Assembly (NCBI GenBank): GCA_033065855.1
Contig: JAVXUO010002979.1
Coordinates: forward strand, 1 to 64,000
DNA from: Escallonia rubra
Taxonomy: Eukaryota > Streptophyta > Magnoliopsida > Escalloniales > Escalloniaceae
Direction of reading: 5' to 3'
Length of the DNA: 64,000 nucleotides
In this document: positions 24,248 to 34,508 of the stretch, one piece after another
Position numbering within the stretch: the stretch's first letter is position 1
How the letters are laid out: the number at the start of each line of letters is the position of its first letter
Made by a program: the position numbers and the translations under genes
Notes under the pieces: model-generated
The model's input: the letters and a program-made list of their open reading frames with translations, nothing else
Databases searched by the model: none
What the model was told of the DNA's origin: nothing

Positions 24248-24853
24248 TGTTTGCGTTGCTGGGCAAACTCACAATCGATTTGTGTGTCCGCGGCACAATA
24301 TATTAAAAGTGTGGAATCTTTTTTGTCCCTAGGGCTTGGGGACTTCCCTGAAAGTGAAAAACTTTGGCGAAGAAATGAAAATTGCATGTAAAAGACTGCG
24401 CGCCCATATATGACAAAGAGAATTTTCGATTGATTGTGAACGTTTACACAGCAATGTTTCCAAGTCTGAAAACTGAACTTTCTATCGATGGCAGCAAAAG
24501 CCTCTAAACACAAGAAAGAAAAAGGCTTCAAGTCTTGATTTGTGCGGTTAATGATTATTAATGATGATCTTTGACCCACTATTTATACTAGAGGTTTTGT
24601 AGAAAATAACTATCATTGCAAGATAAACTACCCACTTAAGGATAAACTATCAACTTAAGAAATAAATACCCACTAATGAGTAAATAACCACACTTCTCTC
24701 TTATCAATAGGGACACATTGTCAGAAGTTGGTTTCTTCCACTTCTTGAATTTTCCATTATCTCTTCAGAAATAATGATAAAAAGAACATGTTATTTTGTG
24801 GTATTTAATCAAAGTGAAATCATTAGTAAAAAATATATTTTCTGGTGCAAACA
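24248..24853 (-). repeat. LTR (5' LTR in element orientation)
   Basis: 606 bp, bounded by TGTTTGC and GCAAACA. A further (A/T)CCCACT-rich stretch inside both LTRs is shared, including 'actatttatactagagg', a possible TATA region on the plus strand only. Confidence 0.92.
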
Positions 24854-25603
24854 GTACCTCAAAACCATTTTTCCTTTTTAAGTCACAAAATAATTTTTAC
24901 AACAAGACCCGCCGAGGGTCTCCCGGAGCCAAAGTGGCAGTTAGCAATCAGCAGCCATCAGAGACCCACCACAACCATTTAGTACAACGATGCATTGACT
25001 TGAAGAAGGAGTCATTAGCATGAGTCAGTCAACTGCTGCTAGGAAGCTGAGAGTGAAACCCCTCCCTTTGAAATGTGATCCAAGCGCGTCCAGCATTAAA
25101 ATTAAGCACAACGGTAGCTAGTTCCAATTGCATTCCAGGATACGACATGAAATCCAGCTTCACGTTGCATGTTGATTACATTTCCGCAAAACGGTAGCTA
25201 GTTCCAATTGCATTCCAGGATACAATCGCAAATTAAAGATTGACAGCAAATTAATTTCCTGCAAGATCACAAGAGGAATTTTTTCTAATTTTTGTTTCAG
25301 TTGGTCTAACCAATTTACCGAACAAAGGACAAATATATGCAGGCCAACCTTAATTTCGATGCAAACCAACAAAAGCAACAGCCGTCCGAAACATTTGATT
25401 GCTTAACCCTCTATACTATTCAATGACATTTAACTCATGAGACATCAGTCAAATGAATCAAGCACAGAACTTTTGCTAACATGCACTTGGTAATTAGTTA
25501 ATGCTTACATGCACCTTGTATTAAGAAACCAGTTACTAGTCTAACATCAAGTTGCTTTACTTGATACAGTTTATTAGTACTAGTCTAGTCTAGTCCAGTA
25601 AGA
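24854..25603 (+). promoter_or_regulatory. conserved LRK10-like upstream region, inverted copy
   Basis: 24893-25085 is the conserved block also seen at 10409-10585, 38747-38917, 52369-52560 and 56968-57170. From about 25150 to 25603 it matches 57590-58091 and, inverted, 37871-38440. A local ~80-bp duplication repeats ACGGTAGCTAGTTCCAATTG at 25111 and 25191. It ends at the ATG of the truncated exon at 25604. Confidence 0.75.
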
Positions 25604-25890
25604 ATGGCTAAATACTCTCGTTTCTTCATTCTGCTTCACCTTGTGCTTCTCCCTTCAGTTCAAGGGTGGAAGAAATCCAAAACTGTGTGTCCAGGCCTCG
25701 GCTCTCTCAACTTCCCCTTTCACAACACCACTGATCGCCAGTGCGGTCTGTGCAAGTTAAACTGCAACGGACCAGTACCAAAAATCCAGCTCAAAGATAA
25801 GAACCGATGGTGCGATGTTGTGCGCATTTCGCAGCCTGATAAGAAATCATAATTTGTGATCAAGTGTCTCAGAATCACCTGAATAGTCGA
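25604..25890 (+). pseudogene. truncated LRK10-like ectodomain exon, cut by a Copia LTR
   Basis: Starts with a signal peptide (MAKYSRFFILLHLVLLPSVQ) and the CGLCKLNCNGPVPKIQ part of the GUB_WAK ectodomain, closely matching the exons at 10335-9552 and 37870-37072 but on the plus strand. A few codons after the first CP are missing, a frameshift follows ISQPD giving an early stop at 25849-25851, and an LTR begins at 25891 within the next few codons. No rest of the gene lies beyond the element. Confidence 0.9.
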
Positions 25891-27922
25891 TGTTGGATTT
25901 GATCGGTCCAATCCAATTAAGTGACCTATCGGGTCATACTAATGTTGGTTATTTATTTGACTTGACTATTAATTAATTAAATTGGTTAAATAACATTATG
26001 GGCGTATTTAATTTTAGTATCCAATGCACTAATGATTTATGGTATATAAAAGGCTTATAGATCCTAACCTCTTAACTTTGATGGATGGTTGAGATTTGAC
26101 AAAGTTAGTATTGATTCCACTTCTCTCTATATAAATATATCTTGTCTTGGAGGTTATGACATCATAATGTTTCACGACTCTTTTGCCTCCTAGATTAATA
26201 AAAAAATATACAACTCTATTCCATCATCAAGGATAAAGAAGAGTCGTGAAGATCATTACCAAAGGAGATACGTTCACTTCCGCATCTTGGCCTTCTTTCA
26301 TTTATGACTTCCTTCGATTTGGGTGAGTTCGAAATCCTATTGTTCTTATGTTTATGCTATTGTAAGATTCTAATGGTCTTGATTATGAGGTCAAGGCGAA
26401 TGTAATAATCTAACATGTGGTATCAGAACCACGTTAATCAATTGCATGAACATAAAACTTCCCCTTTAAGATTCTTGGAATATTTGATGAATTATGTTTT
26501 ATATTAAATTAAAAAAAATTTGGCTGTGTGGGTTGTTGGCCGATTTCGGCCGAGTGGCCGTTTGTTTGTCGGCCTTGAAGATTGGTTAAATTGGGCCATA
26601 AAAGGTAGGCCCAGATTATGTAGCCTGTAAAATTTATATATACATTTTTGGGCCTGTTTTGTGGGCTAGTGGTTAGTTAAGTGGGCCGAAGCTATTGGGC
26701 CGTAAAGGGCCTGTTAAATAGCCTGCTGTCTAGGCCTATAGGCCAACCAATTGGGTTTTTATTGGCCATTTAATTTTGGGCCTGTAGCTCCATGATTGGG
26801 CCTATTTGGCTACTTAAGAAAAATGCCTTATAGAAACTGATTTGGGCATGTTTTGACCATTTTAAAAATAATATTTTTTAGAAGCACTTGTGTATTTTAA
26901 TTGGGTCTTACAAAATAAATTTTGTAAAACCACTCATATTTTTTATTTTGGGATACAACGTGCCAATATTATTATAATTTCAAGAATAAGTCTAAAACTA
27001 CGAGATTATGCTAAAACTACGATAATTAACTTGAAATAATTAGTGGTTCTTACTTATTTTGGCAGTAAGCAGCCCAACGGTAGTTTATTATCTTTTATAA
27101 GTTGAGATAATAATAAAACCACATCATGTTACGCTTATTAAATAAAAATATTAATCGGCCCAACAGAAGATTATATTTTAATTTTTAAGCAAAAGCAAGG
27201 AAATAATAAGTTGCAGGAGTCAAATTACTTTTTGCCCAATAGTGCTATAATTCGTGCTCATATTGTTTGTAATGATTTTTCAAATTGCTAAGTGTGGAAA
27301 ATCACTTGTATGCTAATAATCGGCCCAGCGGAAGGTTATAAGTGATATGTTATATTTTTCTTAGAAAAAGGGTTTCTGTATTTACCTTTATCATACAAAT
27401 AAATTGTTTATCCCTCAATTTATTTTATTATGTTAAATGATGAACTAACTATTTTCATCATGTGGATTTTCAGTACTAACGTGCATGATTATTGTAATTA
27501 TTTAACGTATAGTCCAGCTGTAATTTCTAGCTATCGATCTTTTCTATATTAAATTATCAAGCGGCACCAATTTTAGAAAATAGAAAGAGCATATTAGCAT
27601 AATTCTTGGAGTTATTAATTTGGATTATGCTTTATAGGTTGACGCGCCTGCAGCCTTTACGGCTAAAAACTCTACTGAGCAAAAGGCGGTTTATGAAAGG
27701 TGGGATCGTTCCGACCGCATATTCCTAATAATTATGAAATGCTGTATTCTGACTGCAGTTTGCAGAGCTATTCCAGACTCAGATAATACTAAGATGTACC
27801 TTGCTCATATTGAAGAACAGTTTCATGGCTCTTCCAAGGCACATGCTACTACTCTCATCACTAAAATAGTTACGCTCAAGTACAGTGGATCTAGTGGTAT
27901 TCGTGAACATGCACTTGACGTG
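25891..27922 (+). mobile_element. Copia-type element X: 5' LTR, primer site and gag
   Basis: The LTR is 25891-26415 (TGTTGG...CTAACA, 525 bp). It is followed by TGGTATCAGAACC at 26418-26430, the usual plant Copia primer-binding site complementary to initiator Met-tRNA. A long AT-rich leader with repeated 'cggcccaacggaaggttat'-like motifs precedes a decayed gag frame at 27640-27922 (YERWDRSDRIF, AIPDSDNTKMYL, EEQFHGSSKAHA, SGIREHAL), a UBN2-type Copia gag. The sequence then jumps to a reverse-transcriptase segment; the LTR at the far end does not match this one. Confidence 0.8.
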
Positions 27923-29045
27923 AAGATTAACAAAAGTGGTGATATTTTCTTCGTCTGTTTGTATGTGGATGACCTAATATTTACATGAAATAATCCAAAA
28001 ATGTTTGAAGAATTCAAGGAACAAATGGCTAGATAATTTGAGATTACAGACATTGGCTTAATGTCCTATGCATAGAAGTGAAGCAAAGGGAGGATGGCAT
28101 ATTCATCTCTTAAAAAGAATATGCTAAAGAAATCCTCAAGGGATTTGGGATGGTGTATTGCAAGCCATTTAAGACCCCCGTCGAATGTGAAGTCAAAGTA
28201 TCCAAACATGCAAAATGAGACAAAATCCATCCCACATTTTTCAAGAGTCTTATTGGAAGCTTAAGGTATTTAACTTGCACAAGGCCGGATATTCTTTTTG
28301 GTGTTGGACTCGTGAGTCCTTACATGGAAGCTCCTACTACTTCGAGATATCAAAGGTACACTTGACTATGGTATATTGTACTCATCTTCTCAAGATTTCA
28401 AGCTTGTTGGCTATTATGTTAGTGATTGGGCTGGTGATAAAGATAATCAGAGAAGTACTACAAGATTTGTTTTTCTTGTGAAATGTAATTCCAAGAAACA
28501 AACAATTGTGACTCTGTCTACTTGTGAAGCAGAATATGTCGCAGCTACTTCTTGTGTTTATCATGCAATTTGGCTTAGGAGTATGTTGACGGAACCTCAC
28601 CAAACGCAAGATGGTCCTACGAAGATTCTTGTTGATAACAAATCCGCACTTGCATTGGCAAAGAACCCGATGTTTTATGAAAGGAGTAAGCATATTGACA
28701 CCAAGTATCATTTCATTAGAGAGCGCGTCTCCAAGAAGGAAGTGGAACTTGAGTACGTGAAATCTTAAGACCAAGTCGCAGATATCTTCACCAAGCCTTT
28801 GAATATTGATGTTTTCCACAAGCTGCGGATGTCTCTCGGCATGATGAATCAAGTTTAAGGGGGGATGTTGGATGTATTAACTAGATTCATGCATAATTAA
28901 CTAGAGTGTCTAGATTGGTCTAAGAATGTTCCATACATGAATGACTTTGTTAGTTGTATTCATGTACTTAGGAAGAGGGGAAGTATGCAATTAAATTTGT
29001 GATGCATGTACTAGACTAGGTTAAGTTTAGCTGTTATCCAATACA
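27923..29045 (+). mobile_element. Copia-type element Y: RT end, RNase H and short 3' LTR
   Basis: Begins within the RT at the catalytic YVDD motif (FFVCLYVDDLIFT) and runs through RNase H (CEAEYVAA, ERSKHIDTKYHFIRE, VADIFTKPL), with stops near 27986, 28035 and 28766 and frameshifts. A purine tract AAGGGGGGA at 28857-28865 precedes an LTR starting TGTTGGATGTATTAAC at 28866 and ending near 29045. This LTR head differs from that at 25891, so gag and RT come from different elements joined at about 27923. The right end abuts an LRK10-like fragment. Confidence 0.75.
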
Positions 29046-29660
29046 CAGCCACCACTATTTTCACAGTCTGTGCAACTGATTGCACTGCTCTATTGCAGTG
29101 TGAATCCTCTTTTCAACAACCTTATGTAATCTATTCTCTCCATTGTTCGATTTTGCTGCCCTCCGTCCACTTCAACTGGTGCTGCACCAAATGATGCACA
29201 AGGCATTGCAATGGCATTGATGTATTGTTCCCCAACGTTCAGAAGGGAAAAATAGTGATGGATGGTATTGGAAGCGCAAGTAATTGAATTTTGCGTGTAG
29301 TTTTCAGGAAACGTGTCATCACAGTTATAAAAGAGGTAGAGATCAACGACGTCGGGGCCAAAATGGAAGGGAGAACGATCAAAAGCAAACATGTTATTAG
29401 GAGAAAGGCAAGAAGAATTATATGTCACCTCAAAATTGACTACTCGAAATGACTGACTTTAGTACGAGATATCATCAATGATGTAGTCAGCCTGAGACGT
29501 TACATATGCAGGCATGTTGCCTGCACATGAAACCTCGAAGCCAGGGTAGCCACAAAAATATACATTGTCCCTGATATGGAAAGGGTAGCTTATATTTGGA
29601 CCAGCTTTGCAGTTTTTAGGCTCGCGGCTTCGTTTCTCAAATTTTTTGATTGAATTGAAT
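29046..29660 (-). pseudogene. LRK10-like ectodomain fragment, second type
   Basis: Reading on the minus strand: CKAGPNISYPFHIRDNVYFC, GYPGFEVSCAG, then an in-frame TAA, NFEVTYNSSC, DVVDLYLFYNCDDTFPENY, GFTLQ followed by TAG where family members have Trp, and CTDCENSGG. This is a GUB_WAK plus WAK_assoc ectodomain of the longer class, unlike that of the two intact genes. It lacks a signal peptide, membrane helix and kinase. It is flanked by a Copia LTR on the left and a truncated Copia from 29729. Its upstream flank matches that of the pseudogene at 13146-14335. Confidence 0.88.
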
Positions 29661-29728
29661 CTAGTAAAAAGGTACATAGAGGATAGTCATCCCCGCTTTG
29701 AACACTGAAAGAGGTGAGTCAATACATT
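29661..29728. other. flank shared with 14336-14430
   Basis: Matches the sequence upstream of the pseudogene at 13146-14335 up to 'gtgagtcaatacat', after which Copia coding sequence starts. This fixes the left breakpoint of the Copia element at about 29729. Confidence 0.75.
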
Positions 29729-32694
29729 TAGGCAGAGGTAAAATTCTTCTTGAACTCAAGAATGGTGATCAAAGGTATATTTCTGATGTGTATTACGTTC
29801 CAGACATGAAAAATAATATCTTGAGTTTGGGTCAGCTTCTTGAAAAGGGCTTTACTGTTCAAATGAAGAACATGTCGATCTCTTTGCGTCTATGATAACA
29901 ATAATGTGTTGATTGCTTGTGTGAAAATGGCCAAGAATAGAATGTTTTCATTAAATTTGAATATTCATCAATCAAATTGCTTTAAAGCAATTGTTGGTGA
30001 TGAGTCTACTCTTTGGCATCTTCGATATGGACACCTAAACTTTGGAGCTTTGGAGTTGTTGGCAAAGAATAATATGGTTATTGGATTGCCGAAGATTGAT
30101 CGTCCAAGCAATTTGTGTGAAGTTTGTGTATTCGGAAAGCATCATAGGAAGCCTTTTCCAAAAGGAGGAAGATCAGCAAAAGCAGTTCGACATCTTGATT
30201 TAGTGCACTCAAATGTGTGTGGTCCCATAAAGCCCACATCAATTGGTGGTAACAGGTATTTCCTCACCTTTATAGATGATTATAGCGGCAAAACATGGGT
30301 TTATCTGCTGAAAGAAAAGAAAGAAGTTTTGAGTAGATTTAAAGAGTTTAAAATTTTAGTTGAGAAGCAAAGTGGCTGTCATTTGAAGTGTATTAGAACT
30401 TATAGAGGTGGGGATACCTCACATGAATTTGATATGTTTTGCAAAGAAAATGAGATTGTGCATCAATTTACCATGCCTCAAACACCACAGCAGAATGGGG
30501 TATCTGAGAGGAAGAACATAACTATTCTTAATATGGTTAGATGTATGTTGAAAGAAAGGAAATGTCCTAAGGAATTCTGGGGAGATGTCGTTGCCTGTGC
30601 TGTCTATTTATTGAACAAGTTTCCTACAAAGCGTCTTAGCAATGTAACACCTGAGGAAGCATGGAGTTTACGCAAGCCAAAAGTTGATCATTTGTGAATT
30701 TTTTGAAGTGTTGCATATGCCAAAATACAAGAAGAAATGAGGACTAAGCTTGAAGACAAAAGTCATAAGTGCGTACTGCTAGGATATGGAGAGAATTCTT
30801 GTGGGTATAAGTTGTATAATCCTATCACCAAGAAAGTGGTGCTGTCAAGAGATGTTCAGTTTGATGAATAACAACTTTGGAATTGGAATGATGAAGGACA
30901 GAAGCAACAACTCATTTTAGAAGAAGAACAAGAGCAGAAAAATGAAGGCAATGAGCAAAATGTGTCAGCATCACCACTACCGCAAGCTAAAATTTTGCCA
31001 TCTCCTAATGGCTCTAAAAGTCCTGCAAAAAGAAAGACAAGGAATATTCAGGAGATATACAATGCTACACAAAGAATTGATTTTGATGATTTTAGCATGC
31101 TATGTCTTTTTACAGGTTGTGATCCATTGACATTTGAAGAAGCTTCTCAAGAAGCTAAGTGGAGAAAAGCTATGGAGGATGAAATGAATGCTATTGACAA
31201 AAATAAGACTTGGAAGCTCACTACACTTCCTAAGGGACACAAAGCAATTAGTGTCAAATGGGTGTTTAAAACAAAAAGAAATGCACAAGGAGATGTAGAA
31301 AAGCACAAGGCCAGGTTGGTGGTAAAAGGCTATAAGTAGCAACATGGAATATATTATGAAGAAGTGTTTGCGCCAGTTGCTAGGCTTGAAACTGTGAGGT
31401 TGTTAATCTCATTAGCAGCTCAAAAGAAGTGGAAGTTGTTTCAGATGGATGTAAAGTCAGCGTTTTTGAATGGATATCTTGAAGAAGAAGTATACATTGA
31501 GCAGCCACCTGGATTCATTGTTGAAGGACAAGAACAAAAAGTATGTAAGCTGAACAAAGCTCTCTACGGGCTTAAGCAAGCACCACGAGCATGGAATTCC
31601 AGAATTGATGCATATTTCGTTGAGAATGGTTTTTCAAGATGTCCATATGAGCATGCTTTGTATGTGAAAAACAACTCCCAAGGAGATGTATTGTTTGTTT
31701 GCCTTTATGTAGATGATTTGATATTTACAGGCAATAATCCTTCCATGATTGATGAGTTTAAGCAATCTATGGTGAAGGAGTTTGAAATGACAGACTTGGG
31801 ACTCATGGCTTATTTTCTAGGAATTGAGGTGAAGCAAGGCAGCAACGGGATATTCATCTCACAAACGAAATATGCAGCAGAGATTTTGAAGAAGTTTGCT
31901 ACAGAAGATTGTCAACCGGTTGATGTTCCAGTTGAGTTCCAGTTGAGTGTGGCACTAAACTGACAAAAGAAGGAGCAGGAAAACTGGTGAATCCAACTTA
32001 TTACAAGAGTCTTGTTGGGTGCTTACGTTATTTAACATGCACCAGACCAGACCTTCTATTTGGAGTTGGTTTGGTTAGTAGATATATGGAGAATCCAAGA
32101 ACTTCTCACTTGCAAGCAGCCAAGAGAATTCTGAAATATGTTAAAGGAACTTCCAGTTATGGTTTGTTTTATCCATCTTCAAAAAATCTTGAACTTGCAG
32201 GTTACAGTGATAGTGATTGGGCTGGAAGTTGTGATGATCGGAAGAGTACTACTGGTTTTGTGTTCTATCTTGGAGAAACAGCATTTACTTGGTCTTCTAA
32301 GAAGCAACCTATTGTTGCACTTTCAACCTGTGAAGCATAATATGTTGCAGCTGCTTCATGTGTTTGCCATGCCATTTGGTTGAGGAAATTGCTTGAAGAA
32401 TTGCAACAGAAGCAAGAAGATGCTACTAAGATTTATATAGACAACAAATCAGCTATTGCATTAGCCAAGAATCCAGTTCATCATGAACGATCGAAGCACA
32501 TTGATACTCGTTTTCATTTCATAAGAGAGCATGTGACGGAGCAAGAAGTTGAGCTGGTTCATGTGAAGACACATGAGCAAGTTGCTGATATATTTACAAA
32601 GCCTTTAAAAGCTGATATGTTTTATTATCTACAGAAGAAACTTGGAGTCATGGCACTAGAAGATACAAGTTTAAGGAGGGAGAATGTTGACTAT
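29729..32694 (+). pseudogene. Copia polyprotein: integrase, reverse transcriptase, RNase H (defective)
   Basis: Order seen: LWHLRYGHLNFGALELL with the CEVCVFGKHH zinc part (30010-30150), integrase core (30180-30690), RT from about 31130 (YVDDLIFTG near 31707-31733) and RNase H to 32694. Lesions: stops at about 29895, 30697, 30870, 31339, 32339, and a frame change near 31940. In the integrase, two positions that are Asp in the family's DDE triad are Asn (HSNVCGPI) and Tyr (RTYRGG), while the Glu in QNGVSERK remains. The enzyme would therefore be inactive even without the stops. The RT is close in sequence to the RT remnant of element Y. Confidence 0.9.
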
Positions 32695-32932
32695 TAAACT
32701 TGTTCAATAAATGGCAGAGTACTCTGTTCAGTGTTCTTGTGTAGTGGGAATATAAACACATTTAAGTCTAGCATTTAGGTCATTACTTTGAGATTTGTAA
32801 GGGTCTCTACTAGATGCTTCTTGATAGGCTTATATAAATCATGTACTCTGCATTTTTAATCTTAAGCCACTGAAAACAGAGTGTTTCCAGATATTGTGTG
32901 TAGCTCTCTGTCTTTCTACAATACACCCAACA
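32685..32932 (+). repeat. Copia 3' LTR (248 bp)
   Basis: Runs from TGTTGAC to CCAACA, with 5-bp inverted ends TGTTG/CAACA. It is preceded by a purine tract and followed directly by receptor coding sequence, with CTTAA as the possible right target duplication. Confidence 0.8.
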
Positions 32933-33607
32933 CTTAAAACAGTCATCCGAAACAAGCACTTCAACAGAAAAATGAGCAGTTAAAATTGAAAACAATTCAG
33001 TAGCATTTGTGCTATTTGGAATCATGTTAGGCAGTAATACTAGCAGCTGAATAAACGAGCAGTTGGGTGGAAGATTATCAGAAATGGAACGATGATAATC
33101 TGGATATCTGTAGTACAAACTATGCTCTTTGCAACTTTTATAGCTGTAATAACCACCCTGGTCATGGAAGTACTTATCTGGCCCTAGAGAGAGATTAGGA
33201 CGATTACTACATTTAAACAAGGTGAGGTTAGCGGAGATTATAAAAGATAAGGAGGGAGAGTTCGGAAGAGCATAAGCATTGAAAGAATCACAACTTTGGT
33301 TTGCTAGGTGATTTTGAAGCAACGGGTCACCAATGAGGATGGTACCAGGCTGCAAGGTGCCTTCTAGATTATACCATTGACCTTGCTCTCCAAGTTGTAC
33401 TTTTGGAACTGGCTCGTTGCAATTCAACTTGCACAATCCGCATCGCGTAGTCGTGGTGTTGTAGAAATGGAAGTTGAATGAGCCTAAATCCTTGCAGTCA
33501 AAAGACAAAGGACAGATTGGTTGGATACCTTTTGCTTCTTCATCTGACTTATGAAGCAAAAGGTAAAAAAGAATGATGATGATCAAAAGGAATCAGTCCC
33601 CCGCCAT
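32933..33607 (-). pseudogene. LRK10-like ectodomain exon, nonsense at codon 5 and cut by a Copia LTR
   Basis: Nearly identical to the ectodomain at 5408-6085. The ATG at 33605-33607 is followed by an in-frame TGA at 33593-33595, where the other copy has a Ser codon. The ectodomain then reads open through CGLCKLNCNEPVPKVQLGEQ to VSDDCFKC, where the LTR ends at 32932. The break is at the same codon at which the other copy joins its kinase, so the shared ancestor may already have had a lesion there. Confidence 0.9.
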
Positions 33608-34508
33608 TTTCCTAATCAGTAAGCACATGATGAAGCCAAGTAAATGCTCCGAAGAAGCATGACAAGTTCACCATCGGCTAGGTACCTCACGGTGATAAGC
33701 CCTTACCTGAAACGTGGGAGTTTTAACGTAAGTGAATACAATTATGAAGAACGAGTCAGTCAACCTTGACTTCAGATTTCGAAGAGCAAGTCAAGCAAGG
33801 ATTAGAAAACTCTCTCTTTGAGATCTTGAACATGGTCAGTTGCCTGTCGCAACCGGCAAGTCATGAAGCGAAAGACACGACCAGTCCTTTTAATCGTAGA
33901 ATATTTTGGGCAATTGGTTATAGTGTCCTTCCTTTAACTTTCATCGTTTTAAATTTTTGATGGCCATTACGAACTGAACCTTTCCCGTTATGTCGACGAA
34001 AACTACAGAAGGACAACAGATTTTGTGTCATGAACTAAAGGTTGGAAATTCTCCCATCCGGGTAGACAAAATTGTGGGGGGTCGCGATGATGTCGGAAAA
34101 TCTAGACATTAGTAACAATTGTGAGCATCCAGATCTATTCAGTACCACTGTCTACAATTGCATTCCCAAGCTTATATTCCCAATAGGCTCAAAGCTTCCA
34201 GACTTGCTTGGCTCTATTTGGCAGCTTTCCTCAGCGGATAGAAGCATCTCTATAGATACTCTTTGTGCTCTAGAAAAGATGAATTATAACACCAATCGGA
34301 AGATGCACTTTGGAAGAAAGTAAATGTTCTATTGTATTCTGACATTCCTTTTCATGAAATCCTGGTTAACAAGAAAATAAACACCAGATTACAGCTCTCT
34401 CAAGACTGGTCTTACACTTTTGTTGGAAATTAAAGACTTGGTGAAAATAATTCTCTGTAAAGAGATCTTACACGATAGCATAAGATATAATGTACTTGCG
34501 ATTGCACT
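33608..34508. other. intergenic spacer, duplicate of 6086-6930
   Basis: Second copy of the spacer within the ~5 kb duplicated segment, with some indels. It probably includes the 3' UTR of the gene at 34509-37870. Confidence 0.7.

Larger units (their letters stand above)
21825..24853 (-). mobile_element. complete short LTR retrotransposon with 606-bp LTRs
   Basis: LTRs at 21825-22430 and 24248-24853 are both 606 bp and have perfect 7-bp ends TGTTTGC/GCAAACA. The flanks are GTACT on the left and GTACC on the right, a 5-bp target duplication with one change. The uninterrupted site (AACGTACCTCGAAACC) is preserved near 56926. In minus orientation the first LTR is followed by TTGGCACGCCCAGTGGGACC, a likely primer-binding region, and the second is preceded by a purine tract AGAGGGGCAA, so transcription runs on the minus strand. 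The internal part is only 1.8 kb, with a gag-like remnant and no reverse transcriptase or integrase, so the element depended on a partner. Confidence 0.92.
29729..32932 (+). mobile_element. 5'-truncated Copia retrotransposon with 3' LTR
   Basis: The element lacks the 5' LTR, primer site, gag and part of protease. It keeps pol from just upstream of the gag-pre-integrase zinc region to RNase H, a purine tract AAGGAGGGAGAA, and a 3' LTR at 32685-32932. The left edge joins an LRK10-like upstream flank, while the right edge sits inside a different LRK10-like exon, so this is not a simple insertion; recombination or deletion removed the left part. Confidence 0.9.
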
